A stretch of 64,000 bases of DNA from the NCBI RefSeq assembly GCF_037975245.1, contig NC_092571.1:1904501-1968500 (forward strand), written 5' to 3'. This document shows, in pieces, positions 46,701-55,755 of the stretch (position 1 is the first letter of the stretch; each line of letters begins with the position of its first letter). Origin of the DNA: Apostichopus japonicus (Eukaryota; Echinodermata; Holothuroidea; Aspidochirotida; Stichopodidae). The position numbers and the translations under genes are program-made. Under the pieces are notes generated by a model. The model searched no databases. It was not told where the DNA came from and worked only from the letters and a program-made list of their open reading frames with translations.

Positions 46701-49528
46701 CATGTCCTTCTCATGTCGAGAGGGATCTTATTATGCTTGAATATGGCAGGCTCGGTCAAACATAATCCAACGTTATAATCCAAAACAGACGCCTGCAGTC
46801 AATATCTTTGTTATTAATGTTGCTTCACAGATCCTGTTCTATTCCAGGGAGTTATACGAACTGACCGGCCTAGACGACAGGCAAACGGGTTATGCCGTGG
46901 TAGGCACAGGTGTCATCTGCATAGTGACAAGTATTATTTCGGTATGTATGAGTAATGATGAAACGTTTTACTGGTTAACTGGTGGCAGTGTTGGGATTGC
47001 AGTTATAGTTAAAGCTTAATAGTTAACGTTAAAACAATACTTAAAAGAAATAGTCCAGGTAAAAATTACTTTTTGATATGTTACAGATGAACATACTTTC
47101 ATCATTCTAGTGAAATTTGCATTCAATTCCTTTTGAGATATTGACAGTTGAAGTTATCTGATATTCTACCAAAAGTGAACTTGAAGCAAACAGGTGTGAT
47201 ATCAGAGTTGCACACTGGCAAATAATGTTTTGTTTTTTTCTTCATTTTTTAGTCTATCGATTTGACATTGCGTTGGATAGGGTTATTAGTTTGTCTAAAG
47301 GGTATGTGATATTTATAAAATACCAATACCTATAGAACATTCACATTATGGAGGCATCCAATCGTGGAGTATAAACTTAGACGTACATTTTAAAGGGAAG
47401 CAAAACATTATTTATCATTGTGCAACAATGACGTCACACCTGTTTGCTCCAAGTTCACTTTAGGTACGAAAGGTGGCAACTTCAACTGTCAATATCTCAA
47501 AAACGGTACATAGAAATTGAATGCAAATTTCACCAGAATGCTTAGAATATATTCCTCTTTAACATATGAAAAAGAAATATTGATCAGGACTATTTCTTTT
47601 AATCGTTAAAAGTAACTTCTATATGTGTATATCCAGATCAAATATCATTGCCACATGACAGGGGATCCCGGCCGAATCTGAACCGAATCAAGGAAAACCG
47701 TGTGGTTGAGATACAACAACATATATAAACATTGCGATACATTATGTATACAGAGGGTCACACGTGATCAGCTTCGCTTGCGAGAGTCTTTACAATACGC
47801 AGTTATTTATTCAGAACTATACGTTAACAAGATCCGAAGAGGCAAAATATTAACTTTCCGGTGGCATCATTTTCCAGATAGTAAAATTCAAGTTAGTTAC
47901 CTAACCTTTTATATTTACTGAGTATGTGCCAGCCTTGCTTATACGAGAGCCTTTACACTACACGTATACTGTTTTGATCCATAAATACGGTAAATAAGTC
48001 CCAAAGTGGTAATTGGGTGGTGGGGTGGGGGTGGGGGCGGGGACATTGCATCGTCAGTCGGGGATTTAAAAAAAATCAGACCGGAAGATTTAGACCACTA
48101 TTACGGGTGGTGTACACCCCTCTTCAAACTCAGCAAAAAATCAAGAATATTTACTAGCACAACCTTGCGTTAACAGGTACTTATAGACCTAATTTAAACT
48201 CTAAATATGCCTCAGAATGCAATACATGGGAAAATGCTTCAGCTAGGACACGGCTTCATCCCCTCCTCTATAAACTCCTTCATTCGCCTTCGCTCCTATC
48301 ATATAGGATTAGTCCCTACCTAAACCAGTCGGTGGAATTTATAATCCACCCACCCCAACCCCCCCCCCCCCCCCATACACACAAATATGTTATCATGTAC
48401 ACTCCACTGCAGAATAGTACTGCGAAATTTCAGATTTTTCAACTAACCAGTTTTATAGATTACTTGACCTTAGGTCAAAACTGAGCAACAAAGTGTCGTT
48501 CGCGCGCATACGGTGCCTTAATAGGGACATAGGAAAGAAAACAGAAATTGAGATAAAATGTCAAAATTTTGAGACAAAAAGTGCAACATTTTGAGAGTCC
48601 GGGGTCCCCCCACCCCCCCCATGTCCTATAGGGCCACCGCACGCGCACCTAATTCTATCAACACTTGCATATTACCACCTGTTCACTCATGTTTGTCTAA
48701 CGTCATTGAGGAAACAAAACCTAAATATTTAAATGATAGCTACTTCTTTTATTTAACACTAACTTCGACGTTTAAAGAAACAAGAAACTTGCTCTCTCCC
48801 TTGATTTATTTGTAATGCAAAAACCTCTCTACCTTACACCAACATTAGGAGTAGCCTTACACAGACGTTGTTTTTTCTCCAAGTGTAAACCAAGGGTCCT
48901 TGATGTTCGAACAAATGTTAAACAAAAATTAAGCTTTCTCCTTCTCTTTTGATTGTATAAAAGAAGGAAGCCGTTCTGTTTTAATGTTACTTTTCTCCTA
49001 TAAAAGGTCTCGACTTATTATAGAACATTTATAGAATATGTAGATGAAACAGAAGCTAAGCAGAGGTTTTGTTGTTTCTTTCAACAGATATTTTTGGTGG
49101 ACAAGCTTGGACGTAGAGCTTTGCTACTTTACTCAGTTGCTGTTGTAACTGTTTCCTCTACTGTTTTGGCTTTCTCAATCAGTTTTCAAGTGGGTACAAC
49201 ATTTTATGGAAAGTTTAATATATTTACCTAATTTTTTGTGTGTAGAATCATAAATGACAGTAAAGATTTTGTTATTGCTGTTTGATCAACCATATAAGGT
49301 ATCTGTATATACTTGAACAAAGAATGTTACACACCCCAGTTGGGACATTCACTTTCCATTGCCTTTCATGTATGTCGAGCTACAAAAGCACTTGTATTGA
49401 CAGTATGATCGGTATGACGAATTTTGCTATCAGGCCAAGGTTAAGAATCGTTCAAACTCTCAACACCATCGATTTGAGGAAGGTACAGAGTGGTTTTGCC
49501 AGAGGTTTTGTAAGAGGCTATATGGTCG

Positions 49529-49579
<51 letters not shown>

Positions 49580-52500
49580 GATCATTTATACCAACTAATA
49601 CTTTGTTCTGAGAGTTGTAATTACACACGGTTTTAGAAGAAGCTTCATATCGTGTTAACTCACAGTCTATTTTAAGACACTTTAAAATACACCTAGCCTC
49701 TACATTAATAAACGTATATATAGGAAGTAACAAAGCGTAGGTCACGTTAAGTAATAGTACGCTGTACTAGTACACTTTATTTTTGTATTTATCTTCTTGT
49801 TTTAGGACCACGTGGATTGGTTGAAGTGGATCTCTCTTGGCATGGTGTATCTCTTCATTGTGGCATTTCATTTTGGAGCAGGTAAAGTTAAAGAAGTAAA
49901 CTAACTATGGCAACAATTCTTGGCCGGTAATCATCGACACTATCTTAATATATTCCACAGCATAAACGTTGAGTTATACAAGTGGACGTTTGACAGAACT
50001 GAATTTGATTAAATTCTCAACATATCTCCATCACCCTAACTTAGTTTTTCTAAAGATAACAATCGCATGTCCAAAAAACATGCTAGTTGTAACACACAAC
50101 ACACGCATGCGCAAACGCACACATCATTTTAAAACTGATCGAACGCTGGATTTACGTGTTATGCATTTAGCATAAGTATTGCTAACTTTCCATAATATAA
50201 AAAATATACGGCTTCGTATATGTCTATTTTCACTTTCAATACTTCAATACCATTCAGCTTCAATACCATTCGTGATCGTTCCCGAGTTATGGTCCCAGGG
50301 TCCACGTGCAGCTGCTATGTCCATCTCAGCACAAGCAAACTGGTACAGTAACTTTCTGGCGGGATTATTCTTTCCTTATCTACTGGTAAGTTTGCAACAA
50401 CTTCAAACAAAACGTTAAAATAGATGACACTTGCAGTTGTGTGGTATCGTCATTATACTGCTGAGTCTATATATGTATTTCGTAAATCAAGTTAGAATAA
50501 TGATAATAATATAAGAATTTGTAAAGTGCTTTTATCCAGTTAAACTAGAAGACTACGTCCTCCCACTCATTCGTATGATCAGATGAGTTCCACTACGGTG
50601 CTACTATGATGATTTACGTCAATTATGGCAACTGCGGACGAAAGATGCCCTCCCATAAAACCCATTCAAATGTATACAACGTTCAAATTGCATTGTGTCT
50701 GTATACAGTGTCTAGGTGCAGAGTACTGTTTGATACAGTATACACAATAGGTAATAACGAACCAATATTACATACCAAATAAAAATTGGACCAGAGGCTG
50801 TTTAAGGCCTAGTCTGGGCTATATTCTGCATTGTACAGGTGCAGAGTACTGTGTGATACAGTACACACAGTAGTCAAAATTGAACCAACATTACATACTA
50901 CATACAAAATTGGACCAGTGGCTCTTGAAGGCCTAGTCGGGCTATATTCTTATCACAGAGAGAGAAATTGTTTTGCTGCTCATGAATAATTCATTGGTGT
51001 AACTTTAAAAAAAATGCAACATCCATTACTCATTAGGCTAATCCTGTAGCGCGTCATTTTGTTTGGGGAGTACAGCTGCTGCCAGAATTAGTTTACTTGT
51101 GAGACTGATTTCATACGCTATTACCCTTCAATTTCAAAGTCTTAAGTAGTGTTTTTACTACGATTAGAATCTACACTGTAGAATAAGGCAGTTTCTGTTA
51201 CTCTCGGCATCTCATACTTTCCGCTGATCACTTTCCGCACACAAATATCTTGTGCGGAAATAACTTTTATATTTCACTTGTAAACATGTACATTGTATGT
51301 TCTTCTTCAATTTTTGGAAACCAAATCCAAGATGATGAAAATCATCTGGGAAAGTATTAGAGAAAGTCCCTTCCTGACTTTAAATGTCCAATGACTTCTT
51401 CAGTGCCACCTTAATTTTATTAGGCCTAACATGAATTTTTAGGCCTAGCCTACATTAGGTTTACCACTGCCGTAATAAAGATTCAAATCATGCAACTAAA
51501 AAAATAAAGTTTATACAATTTATAGGCTACCTAAGTTTAGGCTATTTTGCTAGGTGTACATGATGCACCACAAACCAGTCTTAGCTAGGTTAGGCCTAAT
51601 CGAGGCCGAGCTTATTACTTTTAATTTTAGAGACAGAACTTACTGTACATAGCCTAGGCAGTAACAGGTACAAGTAACATGCTGATTAGGCCTATGACTA
51701 AGAATTAGTTACCGGGGTGCCTAGCAAAATTTGTGACAGTGGTCCATTTAATATATTCATTCATAACCCATGTTCTCAAATGGGGTGACAAACAAAGAAA
51801 TACCAAGAAATTTCTCTAAGGAGATTCTGGTCAGAGCAATTGTCTCAGTGCCGCCCAAAACATTTTCGGTGACGAACTGGTTGCCATGTAGCTTAGCCTA
51901 AGTCACATTGCAATGTAACTAAGGTTAACGTTACGTCTTACTACGTAACGCTACGGCTAGGCTACTTTCGTGAATCTCGCACGGTATTGCGAACAACTTG
52001 TACCTAAATTCCAGACCCCGAAAGGCCAATAGATCAGAAAACTGACATACCTGTGATTTAAGCAAAACTGCTTTCGTCCGCAGAGGCACTTCTTTTCTTA
52101 ACCTACGCCTAACATTCAAGCGAAATACTTCAAGAATGTATAAGAAAGATGGTAGTAAGTGTGCAACTCGTCAATTTGCAGAAAATTGATGCATTGACGA
52201 GATCCGTTATCTCGTCAAAACGTCAATTTTCTGAATTTTGTCATCTTGTCGAGATGGTAGTAAGTGTGCAACTCGTCAATTTGCAGAAAATTGATGCATT
52301 GACGAGATCCGTTATCTCGTCAAAACGGCAATTTTCTGAATTTTGTCATCTTGTCGAGATGGTAGCAAGTGTGCAACTCGTCAATTTGCAGAAAATTGTT
52401 GCATTGACGAGATCCGTTATCTCGTCAAAACGCCAATTTTCTGAATTTTGTCATCTTGTCGAGATGGTAGTAAGTGTGCAACTCGTCAATTTGCAGATAA

Positions 52501-53891
52501 TTGTCGTTTTGTCAAGTTGGTAACTCGTCAATGCAATGTCCCTTCTACGCTTCCGTAAAAGTATGTATAGTGTCGTAGTCGTTGATGCAGTAGTATTGCT
52601 GTCTGTTGATGGTTCGTACGACATACGACATTACGTACACAAAAAAGTCAACATACGCACAGAAACGTTTTCTGTGGCCATGGCTCCGTGCCAAACTTTT
52701 TGGTTTGACGTCATCATTTTCTACAAATCGTAGTCTTAGCAAAAAAACTCTGTAAACTGCAGTCATTTTCTTTACATTTAGATCCAATTATGACAAGTAA
52801 TTATTATCTGGAATATTATGTATACGTAAAAATGAACTGTATATGTCATTAAAATTCATTTTTGGACACTGCTCTTAGGATACTGTAAATTCGACATTGT
52901 GACATATGTACATTTTAATGAAACGGCGTGGAATTCTGTTCCCCTTCAGAGCTGAGACCCACATCTAAGCCCGAGAATACTCTCTCGCAAAAAAAAAAAA
53001 AAAACTGCGCAGAAGCGCCGCAGGAGCAAAGTACCCAAAATGGACAGAACAGTTATCAAACAAATGGATACGCATTCATGATTAAGTACGTCTTGAGTTC
53101 TTTCTGAAAAGTTGACACATGCTGGATTGTTTTCAGATGTAAGGGGAGACTGTTCCAGAGCTGTGGGGCTGATCTAGCAAAGCAACGTTCCCCATAGGTA
53201 GAAGTGCGAGCAGTAGGAACAGATAGCATATGTACGGTACGCTTGAACGAAGCACCCTGCTAGGTCTGTATTCTTGGAGAAGTTCTTGTAGGTAAACTGG
53301 GGCTAAACCATTCCTTGTTTTGAACACAAGGACAATAATTTTATAATTGTGTCCGTAAATCTAAGCCAATGAAGATCTTTAAGAATGGGGTGGACTGATT
53401 GGATAAATGCCCTAGGCCTCCAAACATTTTTGAACTGCCATGAATTTCGACAACATATACCCCAATGTTATATACCAACTTCTTTTTAGTTCAAATCTTT
53501 TTTTTTTGTGCTGATGCCAGGGGGAGCTCTCGAATGTCACAGGCAATCGTTTGCAACTCCGAATAAAGTACCATACCCTGCCTGCACGCGTTAGTGGAAA
53601 AGAGAATAGGGCTGCTGTGGATGCGCATGGGTGTTTTCAACAGTGGATCTGGTCTATGCCTTCACTGGCAAGCTAATACACAACTATAAACAGGGATCTA
53701 CTCACCCCTCTATCAATTCAGTTTTCATTTCTTGAAATGATCCGTCCATCCAATAATTTGTCTGTGATCCAATTCCAGCTGTCCAAAGTCCTGTAGTGAT
53801 AATTCCAGGAAAAATGTGGTTAATTTTATTTAGAAAATCAAACGATCAGTTTTCTTACCATATAGACAACTTTACAGAATAGCAAATATTC

Positions 53892-53925
<34 letters not shown>

Positions 53926-55594
53926 ATATAGCTGTGAAAAACAATTATCCTAAACATGAGAATAGTGAGAAATGTTCCTTGCCGAAAATAGCAATAAGGC
54001 TAAAAACTCTTTTTTTTCTAGCTGTAGCCTTATTTTATGATAATAATCATACAGGCCAAAAAGGGAACAACTTGGGCTGTTGGGAGAAGCAAGTTCATCA
54101 GTTGTTCAAAATGTAACTAAATACTACATCATTCTAGACACCCTTTACTAATTTATAACGTAACATCGGCTAATGTATAAGAACGAATCTATAATCCGCG
54201 ATACTATATTTTCAAGAGACAACTTAAAACATTTCTGTTTGATTCCTAGTTTCTTTTTTCCCTTGGTTTCCTTTGCGCTTTGAAGCGCTATGTAAATATA
54301 ATTTATTATTATGATTATGATTATGATTATTATTATTATTATTATATTCCAAAATAAGCGAGATGTGCATGGGGTTCAAACTGTACATAAGACGAACACA
54401 TGTCTACTTTGTTACATTACTGATAACGTGACAGAAGAAAAGATTCATTTCAAATCCGGAAAATGGTCCTTGTTCGGATTATGAATTATTTTGAGCATTA
54501 TATTCAAGTCTCGCTATAGTCTGCTTCCCGGCAAGTCATATCAAATTGATCTGGCATGCCTTACATTTACTTCCCGAAACCAAGTAGGTGTTAGCAATGT
54601 AGAAAACCACGCTCTCTCCAGATATAAACATAATTATGTACGTACGTGAGAGTTGGTAAATGTTTTTCATGTTCTAGTCGTGTGATTGGCAGGTCTTTTC
54701 ATTGCACTTTGACCCTAAGTACGATTACCCTTATCAAGAGTTAGCTAATGATTTCGCACATAAGAAAATCCACAAGAAAGGCACAGTATAAACAATATAT
54801 TGAAGTGATGTGTTTTGCCGACGTCCTTTTATAACTATCTGTTCTTTGAGTAAGAACGACGGAAAAGTAATAAATATGTATCACAACGTCTTACGGGTAT
54901 TGAGTTCATTGTTAGCAAGTACTATATGAATGAGTCTAATATCGTTTACTTATTTGTGAACAATTTCCTACGAAACTTGCAGTTGTATTAGGATGTAAGA
55001 ACTAAAAGGCATAATTTAGCTGAAGCACACAATATTATCCGATTAGCCTATGCAAGCAATTTCATATATAGACATATAGAAAATTGCAAAAACTTGTAAA
55101 ATTCTTTTTACGCAGAAAATTAATCCACGTTGCTTGGTTGATTCTTGCGCAGTAAGCACGTATTTATTTTTGTGTATGACTGTTCATAGAAAATCTATGA
55201 GAACAGATGAAAATTTTTGAAAGCTTTTATGTACATTTCTCCCTTTCAGGATATTATGACCGGCTACACATTCTTAATTTTCGCAATGTGCAGTTTCCTT
55301 TACACTCTTATGACCGCCTTCTATGTGCCCGAGACAAAGGGACGCACATTTGAACAGATCACGGCGTCGTTCAAAAGTGGCCAAAATGCAGATTTGACAA
55401 GCAATTCGGGCAGCGATGAGACTGCGGGCATAATAAACCCAGCCGGCGAAATAAACCCAGCGGGCATAATAAACCCAGCTTATCAAAAGCCGGAGGACAC
55501 TCCAGACCAAGAGGAAGCAACTCCAGACCATTCTCTTAAACCAGGGTTGTCCAACCTTTTGCGGAATGATTATGATGAAAGAGAGGCCGCATGA
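31695..55594 (+). CDS. SLC2A: Gene B: diverged facilitated sugar transporter, GLUT family, 12 exons, 552 aa
   Basis: Coding exons are 31695-31736, 37805-37906, 41072-41232, 42935-43059, 44455-44570, 45488-45644, 45927-46120, 46831-46941, 49088-49189, 49806-49881, 50258-50385 and 55250-55594, all in phase. The fold is GLUT: GSFQFGY, N55-E-S sequon, ADFLGRK, Q171, PESPRW, QQLTGIN (292-298), DKLGRR, W424, PETKGR (465-470). Several pore positions differ from gene A and from GLUT1: Cys329 for Asn317, His392 for E380, GAASIPF (394-400) for GPGPIPW, and Thr295 for Ser in QQLSG. Transport activity or substrate has probably shifted. The tail is 83 residues past PETK, with an INPAG repeat and a hAT-derived end. 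Intron 1 carries a LINE on the opposite strand. Confidence 0.92.
31737..32188. other. Gene B intron 1, part before the LINE
   Basis: This part aligns with gene C intron 1 (61032-61470). It contains G-rich tracts near 31980-32060. The last 15 bp (CTAAACCGTCATTTT, 32174-32188) are one copy of the LINE target duplication. Confidence 0.7.
32423..36049 (-). pseudogene. LINE ORF2 (endonuclease-reverse transcriptase), frameshifted
   Basis: ORF2 starts at 36049 with [20 protein letters not shown], the APE endonuclease N-terminus, and continues in several frames: endonuclease to about 35130, linker, reverse transcriptase from about 34830 ([51 protein letters not shown]), the YADD active-site box at 33956-33967, thumb region to 33136, and a C-terminal segment with [14 protein letters not shown] to about 32423. 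At least five frame changes or stops interrupt it, including one right beside YADD. Full length would be about 1200 residues, normal for the L1/Tx1 group. Confidence 0.88.
36258..37055 (-). CDS. LINE ORF1 protein (coiled coil, RRM-like, C-terminal domain), intact
   Basis: The 265-aa frame has an N-terminal coiled coil (about residues 1-95), then an L1-type RNA-recognition domain beginning [16 protein letters not shown] and containing VHRTPGG, and the C-terminal domain with [17 protein letters not shown] and the [11 protein letters not shown] segment. This is the nucleic-acid chaperone architecture of L1-type ORF1 proteins. The frame is complete although ORF2 is broken. Confidence 0.85.
   Translation of the reverse strand: MATRHATIDKKLDTFMEKLANLEGIPTQLADIQSEFKTLKSAMVEINESVEFMEKEVVELKEVMKCKATREEFEGLGSKLASFEESTQKRLDDLENRSRRQNLIIFGVSESNNESCETIVKDDILHGLMGFTNINLERVHRTPGGPRNPSQEKPRPIHVRFRDLIDRDKILQAAPGKLKDTPYRGAKIFISDDVCPANRDARKALRAKLPEVRQGAGVRYAYVPRSVEACIVMVKTDRSRHKINKRETWTQTEVSTCICFESWRF
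37638..37804. other. Gene B intron 1, part after the LINE
   Basis: The second target-duplication copy (37638-37652) is followed by sequence matching the end of gene C intron 1 (AGAATATCACAGTGGAGAAC and on) up to the exon 2 acceptor. Confidence 0.8.
37805..37906 (+). CDS. SLC2A: Gene B exon 2 (helix 1)
   Basis: The 34 codons encode helix 1 with [17 protein letters not shown]. By eye it differs from gene C exon 2 at about six nucleotides, including Ser/Asp, Cys/Arg and Ser/Leu changes near its start. The donor is GAT|GTAAGT. Intron 2 (37907-41071) is about 3.2 kb against 425 bp in gene C; it holds a possible solo LTR and a small inverted-repeat element. Confidence 0.95.
38247..39228 (-). mobile_element. 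Possible solo LTR or LTR-like insertion
   Basis: The block is absent from gene C intron 2. Its ends are imperfect inverses (GTTAGAATG on the left, CATTCTGACAC on the right), as in many BEL/Pao-type LTRs. On the minus strand CGTATAAAAACCCGCCC resembles an LTR promoter. A 123-codon minus-strand frame (38486-38857) has no recognised family. No clear target duplication was found. Confidence 0.35.
40101..40368. mobile_element. Small non-autonomous DNA element with CGGAGCG core
   Basis: The left end CAAGGGCGGCGGAACC and right end CCTGGCTACGCCCCTG are imperfect inverted repeats. The interior core (GAGCGCCACCATCGGTTGGC in reverse orientation, then GATGGCCGGAAACGG) is shared with 56092-57524 and, more weakly, with 7956-8752. 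It is absent from gene C intron 2. No clear target duplication. Confidence 0.6.
41072..41232 (+). CDS. SLC2A: Gene B exon 3 (outer loop 1 and helix 2)
   Basis: The 161-nt exon encodes [18 protein letters not shown] with sequon N55-E-S, helix 2 and the inner-loop motif SYLADFLG(R). It ends GGGAG|GTAAAG in phase 2. Only about three nucleotides differ from gene C exon 3. Its last bases are reiterated many times in the following intron. Confidence 0.95.
41233..41985 (+). repeat. Array of exon-3-end plus 5' splice-site copies (gene B)
   Basis: Directly after exon 3 the motif GACTTTCTTGGGAGGTAAAG, which is the exon-3 end plus its donor, recurs about 16 times at roughly 45-bp spacing. GACTTTCTTGGGAGGTAAAG units alternate with GATATTCGTGGGAGGTAAAG units, each followed by an ATATTTATATA linker. 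Most copies keep an intact GAG|GTAA donor-like core, so the true donor is followed by a ladder of decoys. Confidence 0.9.
42935..43059 (+). CDS. SLC2A: Gene B exon 4 (helices 3-4)
   Basis: The 125-nt exon completes GRKGT and encodes helices 3-4 with [13 protein letters not shown]. Boundaries and phases match gene A exon 4. Intron 3 upstream (41233-42934) contains the splice-donor array and, at about 42310-42520, AT-rich repeats of the ACAAAATAACCAATAG type shared with gene C. Confidence 0.95.
43434..44434. repeat. Three tandem 330-bp units
   Basis: Units at about 43434-43763, 43764-44093 and 44094-44423 are nearly identical; units 2 and 3 match best. Because 330 is divisible by 3, each carries the same 109-116-codon minus-strand frame, and consecutive frames abut as TGAATG (stop then ATG). 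The few differences I saw between unit 1 and the others mostly change the amino acid, so coding selection is not supported. Inside the unit TGCAATAGTGC and GCACTATTGCA form an inverted pair. The array ends about 20 bp before exon 5. Confidence 0.9.
44455..44570 (+). CDS. SLC2A: Gene B exon 5 (helices 4-5)
   Basis: The exon encodes [20 protein letters not shown] and [15 protein letters not shown]. Gln171 is at the GLUT1 Q161 position. The acceptor TCATCTTCGTAG is squeezed against the 330-bp array, so its branch-point region may lie in repeat sequence. The donor is CAG|GTATGC. Confidence 0.95.
45019..45158. mobile_element. Short inverted-repeat element (MITE-like), 140 bp
   Basis: A 29-bp perfect inverted repeat (GTACAGTAACTACTGGTGCC... 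at 45019-45047, complement at 45130-45158) encloses an 82-bp loop. TAGCT flanks both sides (left copy one base away from the arm), a possible target duplication. It lies in intron 5 of gene B, of which the remainder (44571-45487) shows nothing else. Confidence 0.65.
45488..45644 (+). CDS. SLC2A: Gene B exon 6 (helix 6, PESPRW)
   Basis: The 157-nt exon encodes helix 6 and [19 protein letters not shown]. It is one codon shorter than in gene A and remains in phase. Intron 6 (45645-45926) is short. Confidence 0.95.
45927..46120 (+). CDS. SLC2A: Gene B exon 7 (central cytosolic loop, helix 7)
   Basis: The 194-nt exon encodes the charged central loop and [11 protein letters not shown]. The QQ and N of the sugar site are kept, while QQxSG is QQLTG and the preceding triplet is HAG. 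Intron 7 (46121-46830) shows nothing recognised apart from G-rich stretches near 46220-46330. Confidence 0.95.
46831..46941 (+). CDS. SLC2A: Gene B exon 8 (helices 7-8)
   Basis: The 37 codons encode [20 protein letters not shown] and [15 protein letters not shown]. Cys329 takes the place of the Asn found in gene A and at GLUT1 N317. Intron 8 (46942-49087) holds a TTAA-flanked element and a poly-C run near 48359. Confidence 0.95.
47041..47602. mobile_element. TTAA-flanked MITE, 562 bp
   Basis: Inverted ends AAGAAATAGTCC and GGACTATTTCTT are flanked on both sides by TTAA. Inverted similarity extends over 100 bp inward (GATATTGACAGTTGAAGTT against AACTTCAACTGTCAATATC). TTAA duplication suggests piggyBac-type mobilisation, which is inference. 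A diverged relative appears in gene A intron 11 near 23390-23600. Confidence 0.75.
49088..49189 (+). CDS. SLC2A: Gene B exon 9 (loop 8-9 and helix 9)
   Basis: The 34 codons encode [16 protein letters not shown] and helix 9. DKLGRR is the C-domain inner-loop motif. The donor is CAA|GTGGGT, weaker than its neighbours. Intron 9 (49190-49805) contains a TA microsatellite at 49532-49575. Confidence 0.93.
49532..49575. repeat. TA dinucleotide microsatellite
   Basis: About 22 TA units in intron 9 of gene B. Confidence 0.95.
49806..49881 (+). CDS. SLC2A: Gene B exon 10 (helix 10 start)
   Basis: The 76-nt exon encodes [20 protein letters not shown] plus Ala395 and ends in phase 1. The FHFGA end replaces the FAIGP of gene A, placing His392 at the GLUT1 E380 position. 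Confidence 0.92.
50258..50385 (+). CDS. SLC2A: Gene B exon 11 (helices 10-11)
   Basis: The 128-nt exon encodes [20 protein letters not shown] and [16 protein letters not shown]. Phe400 replaces the helix-10 Trp of GLUT1, while Trp424 is kept. A short repeat CTTCAATACCATTC spans the acceptor (ACCATTCAG|CTTCAATACCATTC). Intron 11 (50386-55249) holds the repeats and LINE pieces listed below. Confidence 0.92.
50700..50952. repeat. Two-copy tandem repeat, about 123-bp unit
   Basis: GGTGCAGAGTACTG recurs at about 50715 and 50838, with matching ATTACATAC and GGCCTAGTC.GGGCTATATT blocks in both copies. Confidence 0.85.
52148..52520. repeat. Tandem repeat, 105-bp unit, about 3.5 copies
   Basis: Units start at 52148, 52253 and onward with GATGGTAGTAAGTGTGCAAC. 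Each contains paired inverted motifs (CTCGTCAA with TTGACGAG; ACGAGAT with ATCTCGT). The length divisible by 3 opens a 124-codon frame made of three 35-residue repeats. I recognise no protein family in it. Confidence 0.9.
53056..53340 (-). pseudogene. LINE ORF2 C-terminal fragment (L2/CR1/RTE-like)
   Basis: Minus-strand reading gives [26 protein letters not shown], then in a shifted frame [20 protein letters not shown] and a TGA at 53056-53058. This is the conserved extreme C-terminus of L2/CR1-type reverse transcriptase proteins. It is a 5'-truncated, frameshifted piece. Confidence 0.8.
53892..53930. repeat. TA microsatellite
   Basis: Two (TA)n runs separated by TTTA, in intron 11 of gene B. 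Confidence 0.9.
54150..54345 (+). mobile_element. Truncated LINE/SINE 3' end with ATT-rich tail
   Basis: A coding-like remnant ([16 protein letters not shown]) is followed by TGCGCTTTGAAGCGCTATGT and a (TTATTATGA)n/(ATT)n tail. The GCGCTTTGA..GCGCTATGTAAAT end before ATT repeats is typical of invertebrate LINE and SINE 3' ends. Confidence 0.5.
55250..55594 (+). CDS. SLC2A: Gene B exon 12 (helix 12, extended C-tail, stop)
   Basis: The 114 codons plus stop encode helix 12, [11 protein letters not shown] and a long acidic tail. Residues 497-516 are INPAG-type repeats ([20 protein letters not shown]). From residue 536 (nt 55541) the codons coincide with the end of a hAT element (CAGGGTTGTCCAACC), so the last 17 residues and the stop are transposon sequence. 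Gene A lacks such a tail. Confidence 0.92.
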   Translation, partial: DIMTGYTFLIFAMCSFLYTLMTAFYVPETKGRTFEQITASFKSGQNADLTSNSGSDETAGIINPAGEINPAGIINPAYQKPEDTPDQEEATPDHSLKPGLSNLLRNDYDEREAA

Positions 55595-55755
55595 ACCTTA
55601 CGCTCGATCTGTCGATTTTTTGCCCAAAGCCCAAGGCAACAAATTGTGAGCACTGTGCGCGGAGCGCACTGATTCAATTTCCTTCCTGATAAAACAGATG
55701 AACAAAGTCCAGCCGCCCCCTCCGCTGCGTACCAAACCACAATGTATCTAGCAGT

